A stretch of 64,000 nucleotides of DNA from positions 43,992-107,991 of the forward strand of contig CAKZPA010000034.1 of assembly GCA_937138415.1 (NCBI GenBank), read 5' to 3'. Each line of letters opens with the position of its first letter. Position 1 is the first letter of the stretch. The stretch is from an uncultured Nitrospiraceae bacterium (GTDB taxonomy: Bacteria; Nitrospirota; Thermodesulfovibrionia; Thermodesulfovibrionales; SM23-35). Below the pieces are notes generated by a model, which searched no databases, had not been told where the DNA came from, and saw nothing but the letters and a program-made list of their open reading frames with translations. This document shows, piece after piece, positions 42,400 to 51,697 of the stretch. Position numbers and translations under genes: made by a program.

Positions 42400-43997
42400 A
42401 TGCCTTCGCGCGAATGCGTGCCCGCTTCCTTCTCCTTCTTCCGGCACATCCACCCGATAATCTCATCGACCAACGAATCGACGGTCGCCTCGCGCGGCAT
42501 GATATCCACGCGCAGTCCGGTCTGCTCGACGGCCGATGCGGTGACGGGACCGATCGCCGCGATAGCGACACCTTTCAGGTATTCATCGGCGTCTTCCCCC
42601 ATGATCTCTCGGAAGTTATGGAAGGTAGAGGCGCTCGTGAACGTGGCGACCGATATCCTGCCCTCCCGCAGGAAGCGCCGCAGCCGCTTCCCCCGGGATT
42701 CGGGCCTGCGAGTCTTGTAGACGGGCGGGATGTCGATCTCCCCTCCATGAGCACGGACCGTGTCCGGAAGTACCTCCCTCGCTTTTTCGGCCCTCGGGAG
42801 GAGAAACCGCATACCCCGCAAGAATCCCGCGCGCGATCTTTCCGAAGGAGGACTGTTTTCATCCCCGACGGGACCGCATGCCCTCAAGATCGACTCGACG
42901 AGACCTTCCGCACGGAATTCTTCCGGCATCAACTCGACTCTCAACCCGTACCCATTCACCTCCTGTGCCGTTTTCGTCCCGATCGCACAGATCTTCAGGC
43001 CCGCAAGTTCCCTGATATCCCTCTCCCGCTCGAAAAATCGCCTGAAAAAGTATTTCACTCCGTTGCGACTCGTGAAGACGAGCCAGTGGTAGGAAGAAAG
43101 ACGATCGATACACGCATCGATCTCATCGTAGCTCGACGGAGGGACAATTTCGATCGTCGGGAACTCGAGGATTTCCGCTCCGAGTTCCTCCAGCCGTTCG
43201 AACCCCTCCATGCGTTCGCGCGTCACGAGAACCCTGCAACCGAACAACGGCTTTTTCTCGTACCACTGCAAGGAATCACGGAGCTTCACGACGTCACCCA
43301 CCACCATCACCGCCGGAGGTTGGATGTCCTTTTCCTTGAGCAGCGCGGGAATTTGAACGAGCGTTCCGACAATTGTCCTCTGATCGGCCCTCGTTCCCCA
43401 CCGCACGACCGCAACCGGCGTGTCGGGCGAGCGGCCATGCGCGATCAGTTTTTCGACGATCGCATCCACATTCTTGACCGCCATCAGAAAGACGAGGGTC
43501 CCCGTTGCGGTTGCAAGTTTGGACCAGTCGAGCGAACTCTCCTTTTTCGTCGCGTCTTCATACCCGGCCACGACCGCGAACGAAGATGAATACATCCTGT
43601 GGGTGAGGGGGATACCCGCATACGCCGGCGCTGCGACAGCCGAACTGACCCCGGGTACCACCTCGAATTCGATGCCTTCCCGCGAGAGCGCCTCCGCCTC
43701 TTCCCCGCCCCGGCCGAAAACGAACGGGTCTCCACCCTTCAGTCTGCATATAATTTTCCCTTCCTTCGCGTACCGGACGAGGATTTCGTTGATTTCATCC
43801 TGCGAGAGGGTATGGTGTCCGCCCCGTTTTCCCGCATAGATAAATTCCGCGTGGTGATTGATGTAGTTGAGAACCTGCGCGTTGAGATGGAAGTCGTAGA
43901 CGACGACGTCCGCTTTCCGGAGGCATTTCAGGCCTTTGACCGTCAACAGTCCGATGTCACCGGGCCCCGCACCGACGAGGTATACTTTCCCCTTCAT
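42396..43997 (-). CDS. Fusion: uroporphyrinogen-III C-methyltransferase (CobA) + uroporphyrinogen-III synthase (HemD)
   Basis: 533 residues. Methyltransferase part 1-250: VYLVGAGPGDIGLLTVKGLK, CRLKGGDPFVFGRGGEEAEA, PGVSSAVAAPAYAGIPLTHR. HemD part about 260-520 with a bilobal pattern: RLSSYHWLVFTSRNGVKYF, LKICAIGTKTAQEVNGYGLR, RISVATFTSASTFHNFREIM. It makes precorrin-2/sirohydrochlorin precursors and uroporphyrinogen III. The fused order is typical of clostridial and Nitrospirota-like genomes. Start is MKGKVYLVG; a TACAAT hexamer 7 nt upstream suggests a very short leader. Confidence 0.95.
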   Translation of the reverse strand: MKGKVYLVGAGPGDIGLLTVKGLKCLRKADVVVYDFHLNAQVLNYINHHAEFIYAGKRGGHHTLSQDEINEILVRYAKEGKIICRLKGGDPFVFGRGGEEAEALSREGIEFEVVPGVSSAVAAPAYAGIPLTHRMYSSSFAVVAGYEDATKKESSLDWSKLATATGTLVFLMAVKNVDAIVEKLIAHGRSPDTPVAVVRWGTRADQRTIVGTLVQIPALLKEKDIQPPAVMVVGDVVKLRDSLQWYEKKPLFGCRVLVTRERMEGFERLEELGAEILEFPTIEIVPPSSYDEIDACIDRLSSYHWLVFTSRNGVKYFFRRFFERERDIRELAGLKICAIGTKTAQEVNGYGLRVELMPEEFRAEGLVESILRACGPVGDENSPPSERSRAGFLRGMRFLLPRAEKAREVLPDTVRAHGGEIDIPPVYKTRRPESRGKRLRRFLREGRISVATFTSASTFHNFREIMGEDADEYLKGVAIAAIGPVTASAVEQTGLRVDIMPREATVDSLVDEIIGWMCRKKEKEAGTHSREGI

Positions 43998-44111
43998 CGA
44001 AGTATTGTAGCACCAGGCGAGATTATCACGCACGCGCGGGCATTCCGCCGCGATGGGCAATTTCTCGATTCCCTTGAACGAACGCCGCTGAAAAACGGGA
44101 AGGGCGCTGAT

Positions 44112-44393
44112 TTAGTGCGGATTCATTGCGTCCCGCAATGCCTTCCCCACTTTGAAATGGAGGACCCTTTTCCCGGGCACGTCGACCTTCTCACCGGTCT
44201 TGGGATTTCGCGCCTTTCGGGGTTTTCTCACTTTCGGCTTGAAATTCCCGAACCCTCTGATCTCGATCTTTTCTCCCCTGATAAGGGCTTCTTTGATACT
44301 GTCAAAAACCGTATCGATGACGATTTCCGTCTGCTTCTTCGTGAGGCTGCCAATCCTCTCCGAAACCTTTTCGACAAGCACCGACTTGGTCAT
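44112..44393 (-). CDS. HU/IHF-family DNA-binding protein
   Basis: 93 residues. The signature GEKIEIRGFGNFKPKVRKPR then KARNPKTGEKVDVPGKRVLH is complete, including the DNA-intercalating Pro of RNPKTGE. The N-terminal MTKSVLVEKVSERIGSLTKK resembles IHF-beta, and position after rpsA-sppA matches ihfB in related lineages. HU cannot be excluded. It lies 82 nt downstream of sppA on the same strand. Confidence 0.93.
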   Translation of the reverse strand: MTKSVLVEKVSERIGSLTKKQTEIVIDTVFDSIKEALIRGEKIEIRGFGNFKPKVRKPRKARNPKTGEKVDVPGKRVLHFKVGKALRDAMNPH

Positions 44394-44475
44394 CTATCCC
44401 TCCTGTACTCTATGAATGGTTCAAAAACGACAGCAAAGTGCCTATGTGCGAGCCCAGAACCAGAAAAATCTCTTT

Positions 44476-45324
44476 TCACGGGATGAAGAGGTATTTGAGC
44501 TTTACGCTCGGAACCGCTTCCGTAAGTTCTCTCGGAACCGCACCCCTCAGCAGGCTGATGAGGGTAATCTTCTCTTTCTTCGTCACGACCGACGGTTCCC
44601 CTTTGATGCCGGCGAGCCGCGCAGCGGTTTTCACCGCGTCTTCGAGGTTTCCCAGTTCATCGACGAGACCCACCTTGAGCGCCTGTTCCCCTGTAAAGAT
44701 GCGTCCATCGGCGATTCGCCGCACGTCGTCCCGGAGCAGTTTCCTCCCCTCGGCAACCGCGTTGATAAACTGTTCATGCACGTTATCGAGGACGTTCTGA
44801 AGAATCTCCCGCTGTTCCTTGCTGATCCCCCGGAAGACGGAAGCGATGTCCTTGTGACGGCCGCTCTTGATCACCTCTGTCTTCACTCCTATCTTGTTCA
44901 TGAGGCCCTCGACGTTCGGGATCTCCATGATCACGCCGATGGAGCCCGTGAGCGTGCCAGGGTTCGCGACGATCCTCGTCGCAGGCGATGAGATGTAATA
45001 TCCGCCCGACGCGGCGATCGACCCCATCGATACGACGACCGTCTTCTTCGAGGCAACCTTTCTCACTTCCTTGTAAATTTCCTGGGCGGGCGCAACCGCT
45101 CCTCCCGGGCTGTCAACGCGAAGAACGATCGCCTTGACCGAGAGCTCTTTCTCGTACTCCTTGAGTTCCTCGATCACCTGCTTCGAATCCAGAATCGCGC
45201 CTTCTATCCGGACAAGCGCGACTTTGTCGCCGATCGGGAGATTTTTGTGGAGGAGAGCAAGAACGAGGCTAATGATAAACGCGAACCCGACGAGGACCAG
45301 AAAGAAAATGAGAATTTTTTTCAA
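44476..45324 (-). CDS. sppA: Signal peptide peptidase SppA (short, type 36K)
   Basis: 282 residues: one N-terminal anchor (ILIFFLVLVGFAFIISLVLA), then the S49 domain. SIAASGGYYISSPATRIVAN contains the nucleophile Ser, TGSIGVIMEIPNV follows, and Lys in VIKSGRHKDIASVF completes the Ser/Lys dyad. It cleaves remnant signal peptides in the membrane. Its ATG overlaps the rpsA stop by 4 nt, a conserved neighbour relationship. Confidence 0.94.
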   Translation of the reverse strand: MKKILIFFLVLVGFAFIISLVLALLHKNLPIGDKVALVRIEGAILDSKQVIEELKEYEKELSVKAIVLRVDSPGGAVAPAQEIYKEVRKVASKKTVVVSMGSIAASGGYYISSPATRIVANPGTLTGSIGVIMEIPNVEGLMNKIGVKTEVIKSGRHKDIASVFRGISKEQREILQNVLDNVHEQFINAVAEGRKLLRDDVRRIADGRIFTGEQALKVGLVDELGNLEDAVKTAARLAGIKGEPSVVTKKEKITLISLLRGAVPRELTEAVPSVKLKYLFIP

Positions 45325-46907
45325 CTTTCCGACCTTCTCAGGTTCTTCATGCTCAGGCCGATCTTCCGATCTTCGCAGTCCACTTTGATAATTCTGACCG
45401 GAATCATGTCGCCTGGCTTGATGACGTCCTCGATCCTCCCCGAGGGGGGCTTCACGATTTCAGACGAGTAAATGAGTCCTTCGCTTCCGCCTTCGAGTTC
45501 GACGAATATGCCGAAATCCGTGATGCTGAGCACCTTGCCGGTCACTTCCGACCCGTGCTTGAACCGTTCGGGAATATCGTGGAGCCACGGATCCTGTTCG
45601 AGTTGTTTCAGGCCGAGCGCCATCTTCTCCGCCTCCGGATCGATGCTGAGAACCACCGCTTCGATCTTCTGACCCTTTTTCACGACCTCGGACGGATGTC
45701 TGATACGCTTCGTCCATGAGAGATCGGATATGTGGATCAACGCGTCGATCCCCTCCGGCAACCCGACGAAGACACCGAAATCGGTCAGCGTCTTGACTTT
45801 CCCGGAGACCCGCTGACCGACGGCATACCTCTGGGCGACGAGCGTCCAGGGACTCGGTTTTATCTGCTTTATGCTGAGGGAGAGCCGTCGCTCTTCCTTA
45901 TCGACCTTCAGCACGAGCGCTTCGACCATCTCGCCGACAGAAAGGTACTTGGACGGGTGCTTCGCCCTCGACAGCCAGTCTATCTCCGATACGTGGACGA
46001 GCCCTTCCAGTCCTTCTTCGAGCTCGATAAATGCTCCATAGTCCGTGATACTGACCACTTTTCCTTTCACCCGCTGCCCGACAGGATATTTCTCGTCGAC
46101 GACGGTCCACGGGTCGGGTTTCTTCTGTTTGTAGCCGAGCGTAACCTTTTCCGTCACCTCGTCGAACTTGAGCACGACGACGCTAATTTCCTCGCCGACG
46201 GAAAAGACCTCCGATGGATGACTGATTCTTCCCCACGATATATCCGATATGTGCAAGAGGCCGTCTATCCCGCCGAGATCGACGAATACCCCGTAGTCGG
46301 TAATGTTTTTCACGACGCCACTCAAAATTTCCCCTTCCCTCAGCCTCGTCAGTGTCTCGGCCTTCTTCTTGCGCAATTCTTCTTCGAGCAACACCCTCCT
46401 CGAAACAATGACGTTCGACAGTTTGTTATTCAGTTTCAGAACGCGAAAGAGGAGCTTTTTCCCCATGAGAGGTTCCACGTCTTTGAGCGGTTTGACATCG
46501 ACCTGTGAACCGGGCAGGAAAGCCGTCACCCCTGCAATGTCGACGGAGAATCCCCCCTTCGTCCTCCCGATGATTTTGCCCTCCACCGCGTCGCCGTGCC
46601 GCAACGCATGCTCGAGCATTTCCCATACTTTTATCTTCGCGGCGCGTTCCTTGGATAGCGCGAGCATCCCCTCCGCGTCCTCGATCTTTTCGACAAAAAC
46701 GTCTACGTCATCTCCAATCTGCAGGCTTCCCATCTCTTCCGGCGAGAACTCCTCTATGGGAATGAACCCTTCGGATTTGTAGCCGATGTCGACAATGACG
46801 CCATCGGGCCGAAGGGACAAGATTTTCCCTTTCAGTATCGCTCCCTCCTGAATACTGTGGAAGGTTTCGGCATAGAGTTTTTCAATTTCGTCGTTTTTCA
46901 GTTCCAC
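45321..46907 (-). CDS. rpsA: 30S ribosomal protein S1
   Basis: 528 residues with six S1 domains, near 20-85, 105-170, 195-263, 280-350, 367-437 and 454-523. The recurrent motif is VSITDYGAFIELEEGLEGLV, or DFGVFVGLPEGIDALIHISD. The two N-terminal domains are less conserved, as in the ribosome-anchoring part of E. coli S1. It is essential for initiation on many mRNAs. It starts 4 nt after ispH ends. Confidence 0.97.
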   Translation of the reverse strand: MELKNDEIEKLYAETFHSIQEGAILKGKILSLRPDGVIVDIGYKSEGFIPIEEFSPEEMGSLQIGDDVDVFVEKIEDAEGMLALSKERAAKIKVWEMLEHALRHGDAVEGKIIGRTKGGFSVDIAGVTAFLPGSQVDVKPLKDVEPLMGKKLLFRVLKLNNKLSNVIVSRRVLLEEELRKKKAETLTRLREGEILSGVVKNITDYGVFVDLGGIDGLLHISDISWGRISHPSEVFSVGEEISVVVLKFDEVTEKVTLGYKQKKPDPWTVVDEKYPVGQRVKGKVVSITDYGAFIELEEGLEGLVHVSEIDWLSRAKHPSKYLSVGEMVEALVLKVDKEERRLSLSIKQIKPSPWTLVAQRYAVGQRVSGKVKTLTDFGVFVGLPEGIDALIHISDLSWTKRIRHPSEVVKKGQKIEAVVLSIDPEAEKMALGLKQLEQDPWLHDIPERFKHGSEVTGKVLSITDFGIFVELEGGSEGLIYSSEIVKPPSGRIEDVIKPGDMIPVRIIKVDCEDRKIGLSMKNLRRSES

Positions 46908-46911
46908 GCAA

Positions 46912-47751
46912 CTACTGTCCTCCTCTATCTCTCAGTCTCTCTTCAACATCTCTGATGATCCACGCAGGGGTGGATGCCCCCGCCGTAATACCCACTCTCT
47001 TCGCACCGCTCAGCCATTTTTCTTCGATCTCGGTCGCGGTCTCGATGTGGTATGTCGGCACGCCCAGCGACCTGCACAGTCTCGTCAGCTGGGTCGTGTT
47101 CGCGCTATTTTTCCCCCCGACAACGATCATGACTTCGACCTGTCCGGCGACGTGCGCTGTCTCTTTCAGTCTCACGGCGGTCGAACTGCAGATTGTATTA
47201 TACACTTTCATCTCCCGGGCATATTCCGCTGCCTCCGAGATGACTTTCTTGAGCGCGTCGAGAGGCTGCGTTGTCTGCACCACGATGCCGACTTTACTCC
47301 TCAACTTCGGGAGAGGTGTCGCCGCGTTCACGACGAGCGCACCCTTGCCCGCGTAGCTCATGAGACTTTTGACCTCCGGATGGTTTTTCTCTCCCAGGAT
47401 GATGACTTGATACCCTTCTTCCGTAAGGAGTTTAGCATAATATTGAGCTTTTTTTACAAATGGACAGGTCGCGTCGATAATCTCGCACCCCATCTCTTGA
47501 AGCTGTCGGTACACGCTGAGCGGGATCCCGTGCGTTCTCACAATGAGAGCCCGTATGTCCTTTTTCCCGCGTATGGAACGGAGCGGAACGACCCCGCACT
47601 TCGCGAGTTTTTCGACCACTTGCGGATTGTGAATGATCGGGCCGAGCGTGTAAACTCCCTGTCGTTTCTTCCTCGCGATCGCGAATGCTATCTGGATGGC
47701 TCTCCTTACCCCGAAGCAGAACCCTGCGCTCTTTGCGGTGATGATCTCCAT
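46912..47751 (-). CDS. ispH: 4-hydroxy-3-methylbut-2-enyl diphosphate reductase
   Basis: 279 residues. Cluster Cys in SAGFCFGVRRAIQIA, DATCPFVKKAQ and TICSSTAVRLKE; catalytic segment THGIPLSVYRQL and YHIETATEIEEKWL. Last enzyme of the MEP isoprenoid pathway, binding an Fe4S4 cluster. Its position between cmk and rpsA fits the common cmk-ispH-rpsA order. Confidence 0.97.
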   Translation of the reverse strand: MEIITAKSAGFCFGVRRAIQIAFAIARKKRQGVYTLGPIIHNPQVVEKLAKCGVVPLRSIRGKKDIRALIVRTHGIPLSVYRQLQEMGCEIIDATCPFVKKAQYYAKLLTEEGYQVIILGEKNHPEVKSLMSYAGKGALVVNAATPLPKLRSKVGIVVQTTQPLDALKKVISEAAEYAREMKVYNTICSSTAVRLKETAHVAGQVEVMIVVGGKNSANTTQLTRLCRSLGVPTYHIETATEIEEKWLSGAKRVGITAGASTPAWIIRDVEERLRDRGGQ

Positions 47752-47795
47752 CGTTCACGATGCTCCGTGACCACTGTTCCTGCCGTTCTCTCCCA

Positions 47796-48452
47796 TCAGG
47801 GATCTTCCCTCACAAACGTGAGGATTGCCCTTTTCACTTCCTCCACCGTTAGGCCCGACGAATCGATGAAAAACGCATCGGGTGCCTTCACGAGAGGAGC
47901 GATCTCGCGGGAACCGTCCCGTTCATCTCTCTCCCTGATTGCACGGATCGCCTCTTCAAGGGAGATCTCGATCCCCCGTTCCCGATACTGATGGTATCGC
48001 CGTCTCGCTCTCTCCTCCAATGTCGCGTCGAGGTAAATCTTCTTCCGGGCGTCGGGGAAAATAACGGTCGTGGTGTCTCTTCCCTCGATAACGAGATCGT
48101 CATGTCGGGCCGCTTCCCTCTGCACGGAGAGGAGAAATTGTCGCACGCTTTTCTTCGCGGAGAAGACCGACGAAAAGTGGTCGATCTCCTTCGAACGGAG
48201 GGCTCCCGTCACATCTTCGCCATTGATGATAACCCGCTCATCTCCGAAAGCAACGGTAACGCCACTGAGGATCTCGCCTATCCTGTCATCGCTGTCGTCC
48301 GGCGATATCCCCTGCCGCCGGAGGAAAAAAGCAACCGCCCGGTAGAGGGCGCCGGTGTCGAGATACCGATATCCGAGCGCTCCGGCGATACATTTCGCTA
48401 TCGTCGTTTTGCCGGAACCGGAAGGTCCGTCGATCGCGATCACATTCCTCAT
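47796..48452 (-). CDS. cmk: Cytidylate kinase
   Basis: 218 residues. P-loop DGPSGSGKTTIAKCIA, YRYLDTGALYRAVA, the NMP/CMP-binding region with EGRDTTTVIFPDA and RARRRYHQYRERG lid. It phosphorylates CMP and dCMP. Its GTG/ATG overlaps the aroA end by 4 nt. Confidence 0.97.
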   Translation of the reverse strand: MRNVIAIDGPSGSGKTTIAKCIAGALGYRYLDTGALYRAVAFFLRRQGISPDDSDDRIGEILSGVTVAFGDERVIINGEDVTGALRSKEIDHFSSVFSAKKSVRQFLLSVQREAARHDDLVIEGRDTTTVIFPDARKKIYLDATLEERARRRYHQYRERGIEISLEEAIRAIRERDERDGSREIAPLVKAPDAFFIDSSGLTVEEVKRAILTFVREDP

Positions 48453-49738
48453 GCCGTCAGTTTCGTGAAAAGTTCGAAGAACCCCGGGAAAGAAATGTTG
48501 ACCGAGGATACCCCGCGGATGGTTGTTTTCCCTTCGGCGACGAGCGCCGCGACCGCCATCGCCATCGCAATCCGATGGTCACCGTGACTCTCCACGTCCG
48601 TCCCCACGAGCCGACACCTCCCCCTGACAGTCAAACCGTCCTCGTACTCTATGACGTCCGCTCCCATCTTTCTCAGTTCCGCCGCCATACTACTGATTCT
48701 GTCCGACTCTTTGACCCTCAGCTCGCCCGCTCCCCGGATCGTCGTTTCCCCCTCAGCCTGGGTAGCCGCCACGCAGAGAATGGGAAATTCATCGATAAGC
48801 GAAGGAATCTGCTCGCCTGAAAGAGAGACGGCTTTCAGTTCCGCGCCCCCGGCGCAGTGGATATCGGCGACGGGCTCCCCTGACAATTCGCGGACGTTGG
48901 ATACCTCTATCGAAGCCCCCATGTCCCGAAGGACCGAGAGGAGTCCCGTCCTCGTCGGGTTGATCCCAACGTTTCTCACCACTACGTCCGCATGCGGGCA
49001 CAGCAGGGCCGCGACGATGAAGAAAGCTGCCGATGAAAAATCGCCCGGAACGCACACCTCCGTTCCTCTCAGCTTTTGGCCACCGTGGAGCGTCACGCGA
49101 AGTCCGTGAACATTGATGACAGCCCCGAATGCGGGCAGCAGGCGCTCCGTGTGATCTCTCGATTTCTCGGGCTCGACGATCTCCGTCGTCCCGTCCGCGT
49201 AGAGTCCCGCAAGGATGAGGCACGATTTCACCTGGGCGCTTGCGACCGGCACTGCATAGGAGATCGCGCGGAGGGGCCCGCCCTTTATGCAGATCGGCGG
49301 ATACCGGTTGCCGGCACGGGCTGTGATCTGCGCACCCATTCGGGTCAGCGGTTCGATGACCCTCGCCATGGGCCTCTTCCGCAGCGAGGCATCGCCCGTG
49401 AGCACAGTGAAAAAGGGATTACCGGAGAGCACCCCCGCGAGGAGCCTGATCGTCGTGCCTGAGTTCCCGCAGTCGACGACATCGAACGGCTCCTGAAGGG
49501 CGTGCATCCCTTTCCCAATGACAATGATATCCGAGCCCCTGTCGTCAATTTCGACTCCGAGCGCCTTGCACGCATCGAGCGTACTCATGGGGTCGGCTGC
49601 CCGCAGAAAATTCTTTATGCCGCTCTTCCCTTCCGCGAGGGAGGCGAAGAGAATAGCTCGATGAGAAATGGATTTGTCGGGAGTCGCCACGACATCTCCT
49701 CTGAAGCGTTCGGCCCTATGAATTTCTATCGCGTCCAA
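48449..49738 (-). CDS. aroA: 3-phosphoshikimate 1-carboxyvinyltransferase (EPSP synthase)
   Basis: 429 residues. Family motifs: PDKSISHRAILFASLAEGKS near 20, DCGNSGTTIRLLAGVLSG near 90-107, ITARAGNRYPPICIKG, ESDRISSMAAELRKMG and VESHGDHRIAMAMAVA. The N-terminal GNSGTT loop is of the glyphosate-contact type. Shikimate pathway. It overlaps tyrA by 23 nt. Confidence 0.97.
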   Translation of the reverse strand: MDAIEIHRAERFRGDVVATPDKSISHRAILFASLAEGKSGIKNFLRAADPMSTLDACKALGVEIDDRGSDIIVIGKGMHALQEPFDVVDCGNSGTTIRLLAGVLSGNPFFTVLTGDASLRKRPMARVIEPLTRMGAQITARAGNRYPPICIKGGPLRAISYAVPVASAQVKSCLILAGLYADGTTEIVEPEKSRDHTERLLPAFGAVINVHGLRVTLHGGQKLRGTEVCVPGDFSSAAFFIVAALLCPHADVVVRNVGINPTRTGLLSVLRDMGASIEVSNVRELSGEPVADIHCAGGAELKAVSLSGEQIPSLIDEFPILCVAATQAEGETTIRGAGELRVKESDRISSMAAELRKMGADVIEYEDGLTVRGRCRLVGTDVESHGDHRIAMAMAVAALVAEGKTTIRGVSSVNISFPGFFELFTKLTA

Positions 49739-50579
49739 TGCGTTCCCTCAATTTCCTCGCCTGCTCGAATCTGGCGAGCAGCGACTTCCCGTCCCGCGTC
49801 GTCAAATACTCCTTCACGACATCGAGATTTTTTTGAAAACGATCGAGAAACATGACGATATTGTCCCGATTCGAAAGGCAGATATCGCGCCACAGCTCGG
49901 GGTGGCTTGCGGCGATTCGGGTCGTATCCTTGAACCCCTGGCCCGAATACGCGAGGTACGAGTCGTTGATTTCGGCGACCGTATTGACAAGTTCATAGAC
50001 GAGGACATGCAGCAGGTGGCTGACAGCGGCGTAAATCCGGTCATGCTCGTCGGGATCGAGAAGCTCGACCGCCGAACCCACGGCCCGCCACATCTCGGCA
50101 ATCTGCTCAAGCGCCCCCTTATCCGTGAGAGGAGTCGGCGTCACAATGCATCGGGCGTGAACGAAGAGATCCGCCGAAGCGGTCCAAATTCCCGAGCGAT
50201 CGCTCCCCGCGATCGGATGCCCGCCGACGAACCGACCCTTCGGGGCAAGCACCCTCTCCATTTCCCGCACGAGTTCGCCTTTGACGCTCCCAACGTCCGT
50301 GACGAGAGCCCCCTCTCTCACGCAGTCGGATATGCGCTTGGCGAGGTCGAGGAAGATACCTACGGGGGTCGAAAAGACGATGAGGTCGGCGCCGTCGCAC
50401 GCCCGCGCCGGGTCGCGCTCGAAGGCATCGATAATCGATCTCTCCTGCGCCACTACAAGATGAGCTTCCGTCCTCCCATAGCCGATGATCGTTTCGGCGA
50501 GCTTATATTTCTTAAGGGCGAGAGCGAGCGAGGCTCCGATGAGCCCGACTCCAAGGATAGTGACTTTCCGGAAATACAC
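49716..50579 (-). CDS. tyrA: Prephenate dehydrogenase
   Basis: 287 residues. Rossmann start VTILGVGLIGASLALALKKY, then FVGGHPIAGSDRSGIWTASA and AVSHLLHVLVYELVNTVAEI, the catalytic His regions. NAD(P)-dependent; single-function, without a chorismate mutase or ACT domain. Spaced 43 nt from aroF. Confidence 0.95.
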   Translation of the reverse strand: MYFRKVTILGVGLIGASLALALKKYKLAETIIGYGRTEAHLVVAQERSIIDAFERDPARACDGADLIVFSTPVGIFLDLAKRISDCVREGALVTDVGSVKGELVREMERVLAPKGRFVGGHPIAGSDRSGIWTASADLFVHARCIVTPTPLTDKGALEQIAEMWRAVGSAVELLDPDEHDRIYAAVSHLLHVLVYELVNTVAEINDSYLAYSGQGFKDTTRIAASHPELWRDICLSNRDNIVMFLDRFQKNLDVVKEYLTTRDGKSLLARFEQARKLRERIGRDRNS

Positions 50580-50622
50580 GCAGAGAATTCCTCATGATCC
50601 TTTATCGTTCTGCACTGATACG

Positions 50623-51648
50623 TTAAATCTCTCTCCCGACGGCCCGGGCAAGAGGTTTCAATTCCTTCATGAGTCTCGAAAAATCGTTCGGCCGCAGGGA
50701 CTGCTCGCCGTCGGAAAGAGCCTCTTCGGGATTCGTATGCACCTCGATGAGGAGCCCGTCCGCTCCCGCGGCGACGGCGGCCTTCGCCATCGGAGCGACG
50801 AGATCCCACTTGCCGACGCCATGGCTCGGATCGACGAATACCGGGAGGTGCGTGAGTTTTTTCAGGACCGGCACCGCGCTCAGATCCAGCGTGTTGCGGG
50901 TAGCTGTCTCGAACGTCCGTATGCCGCGTTCGCAGAGGATGACCATCTCATTCCCCCTCGACATTATGTACTCCGCGGCCATAAGCCATTCCTTAATCGT
51001 CGCCGACAGGCCCCGTTTCAGGAGAACCGGCTTTTTCGCGATGCCGACTTCGAGGAGGAGCCTGAAATTCTGCATATTCCTCGTCCCGATCTGGATGATA
51101 TCGGCGTATTTGACGAGGATCGCCATGTCCCGCGGATCCATGATCTCCGTGACGACGGGAAGCCCCGTCTTCTTGCGTGCTTCAGCGAGATACTTGAGCC
51201 CTTCTTCCCCGAGGCCCTGAAACGAATACGGCGACGTCCGCGGTTTGAACGCTCCGCCCCGAATGAATGATGCGCCCGCGTCCTTTATCTTCCCAGCAAT
51301 CGCCATGAGGACCGTCCTGTTTTCCACGGCGCAGGGCCCCGCGATGACCTGTATTTTTTCCCCGCCGATGATCTTTCCGCCGACGTCGATCGTCGTGTCT
51401 TTTTGCTTGAATTCCCGACTCGCCAATTTGTATGGCTTCAGGATTCGCATCACATCTTCGACGCCCGGCATTACCCGTATCGCATTTTCCTCATCCTCGG
51501 TGATTTTCGACGTATCCCCGATAACCCCGATAATGGTTCGTTCCGTGCCCTTCGAGACGTGCGCCCGAAGACCGCGCCCCTCGAGTTTTTTCACGATATG
51601 TTTCAGCTCTCGTTCCGTCGCGCCGGGGCTTAAAACGATAATATCCAT
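50623..51648 (-). CDS. aroF: 3-deoxy-7-phosphoheptulonate synthase (AroAI-beta type)
   Basis: 341 residues. N-terminal ferredoxin-like regulatory domain 1-70 ([20 protein letters not shown]), then the TIM barrel with [41 protein letters not shown] and [18 protein letters not shown], which carries metal and PEP ligands. First step of aromatic synthesis. The N-terminal domain is typical of the feedback-regulated Thermotoga/Bacillus-like form. Confidence 0.96.
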   Translation of the reverse strand: MDIIVLSPGATERELKHIVKKLEGRGLRAHVSKGTERTIIGVIGDTSKITEDEENAIRVMPGVEDVMRILKPYKLASREFKQKDTTIDVGGKIIGGEKIQVIAGPCAVENRTVLMAIAGKIKDAGASFIRGGAFKPRTSPYSFQGLGEEGLKYLAEARKKTGLPVVTEIMDPRDMAILVKYADIIQIGTRNMQNFRLLLEVGIAKKPVLLKRGLSATIKEWLMAAEYIMSRGNEMVILCERGIRTFETATRNTLDLSAVPVLKKLTHLPVFVDPSHGVGKWDLVAPMAKAAVAAGADGLLIEVHTNPEEALSDGEQSLRPNDFSRLMKELKPLARAVGREI

Positions 51649-51697
51649 ACAATCCTCCGTTTGCGGGTCGGAAACAACGACCCTAAAACCGACCTAT

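Noticed and set aside
42414..43589. 391-codon plus-strand open frame
   Set aside because: Antisense to the CobA-HemD fusion; no recognisable domain and no ribosome-binding site.
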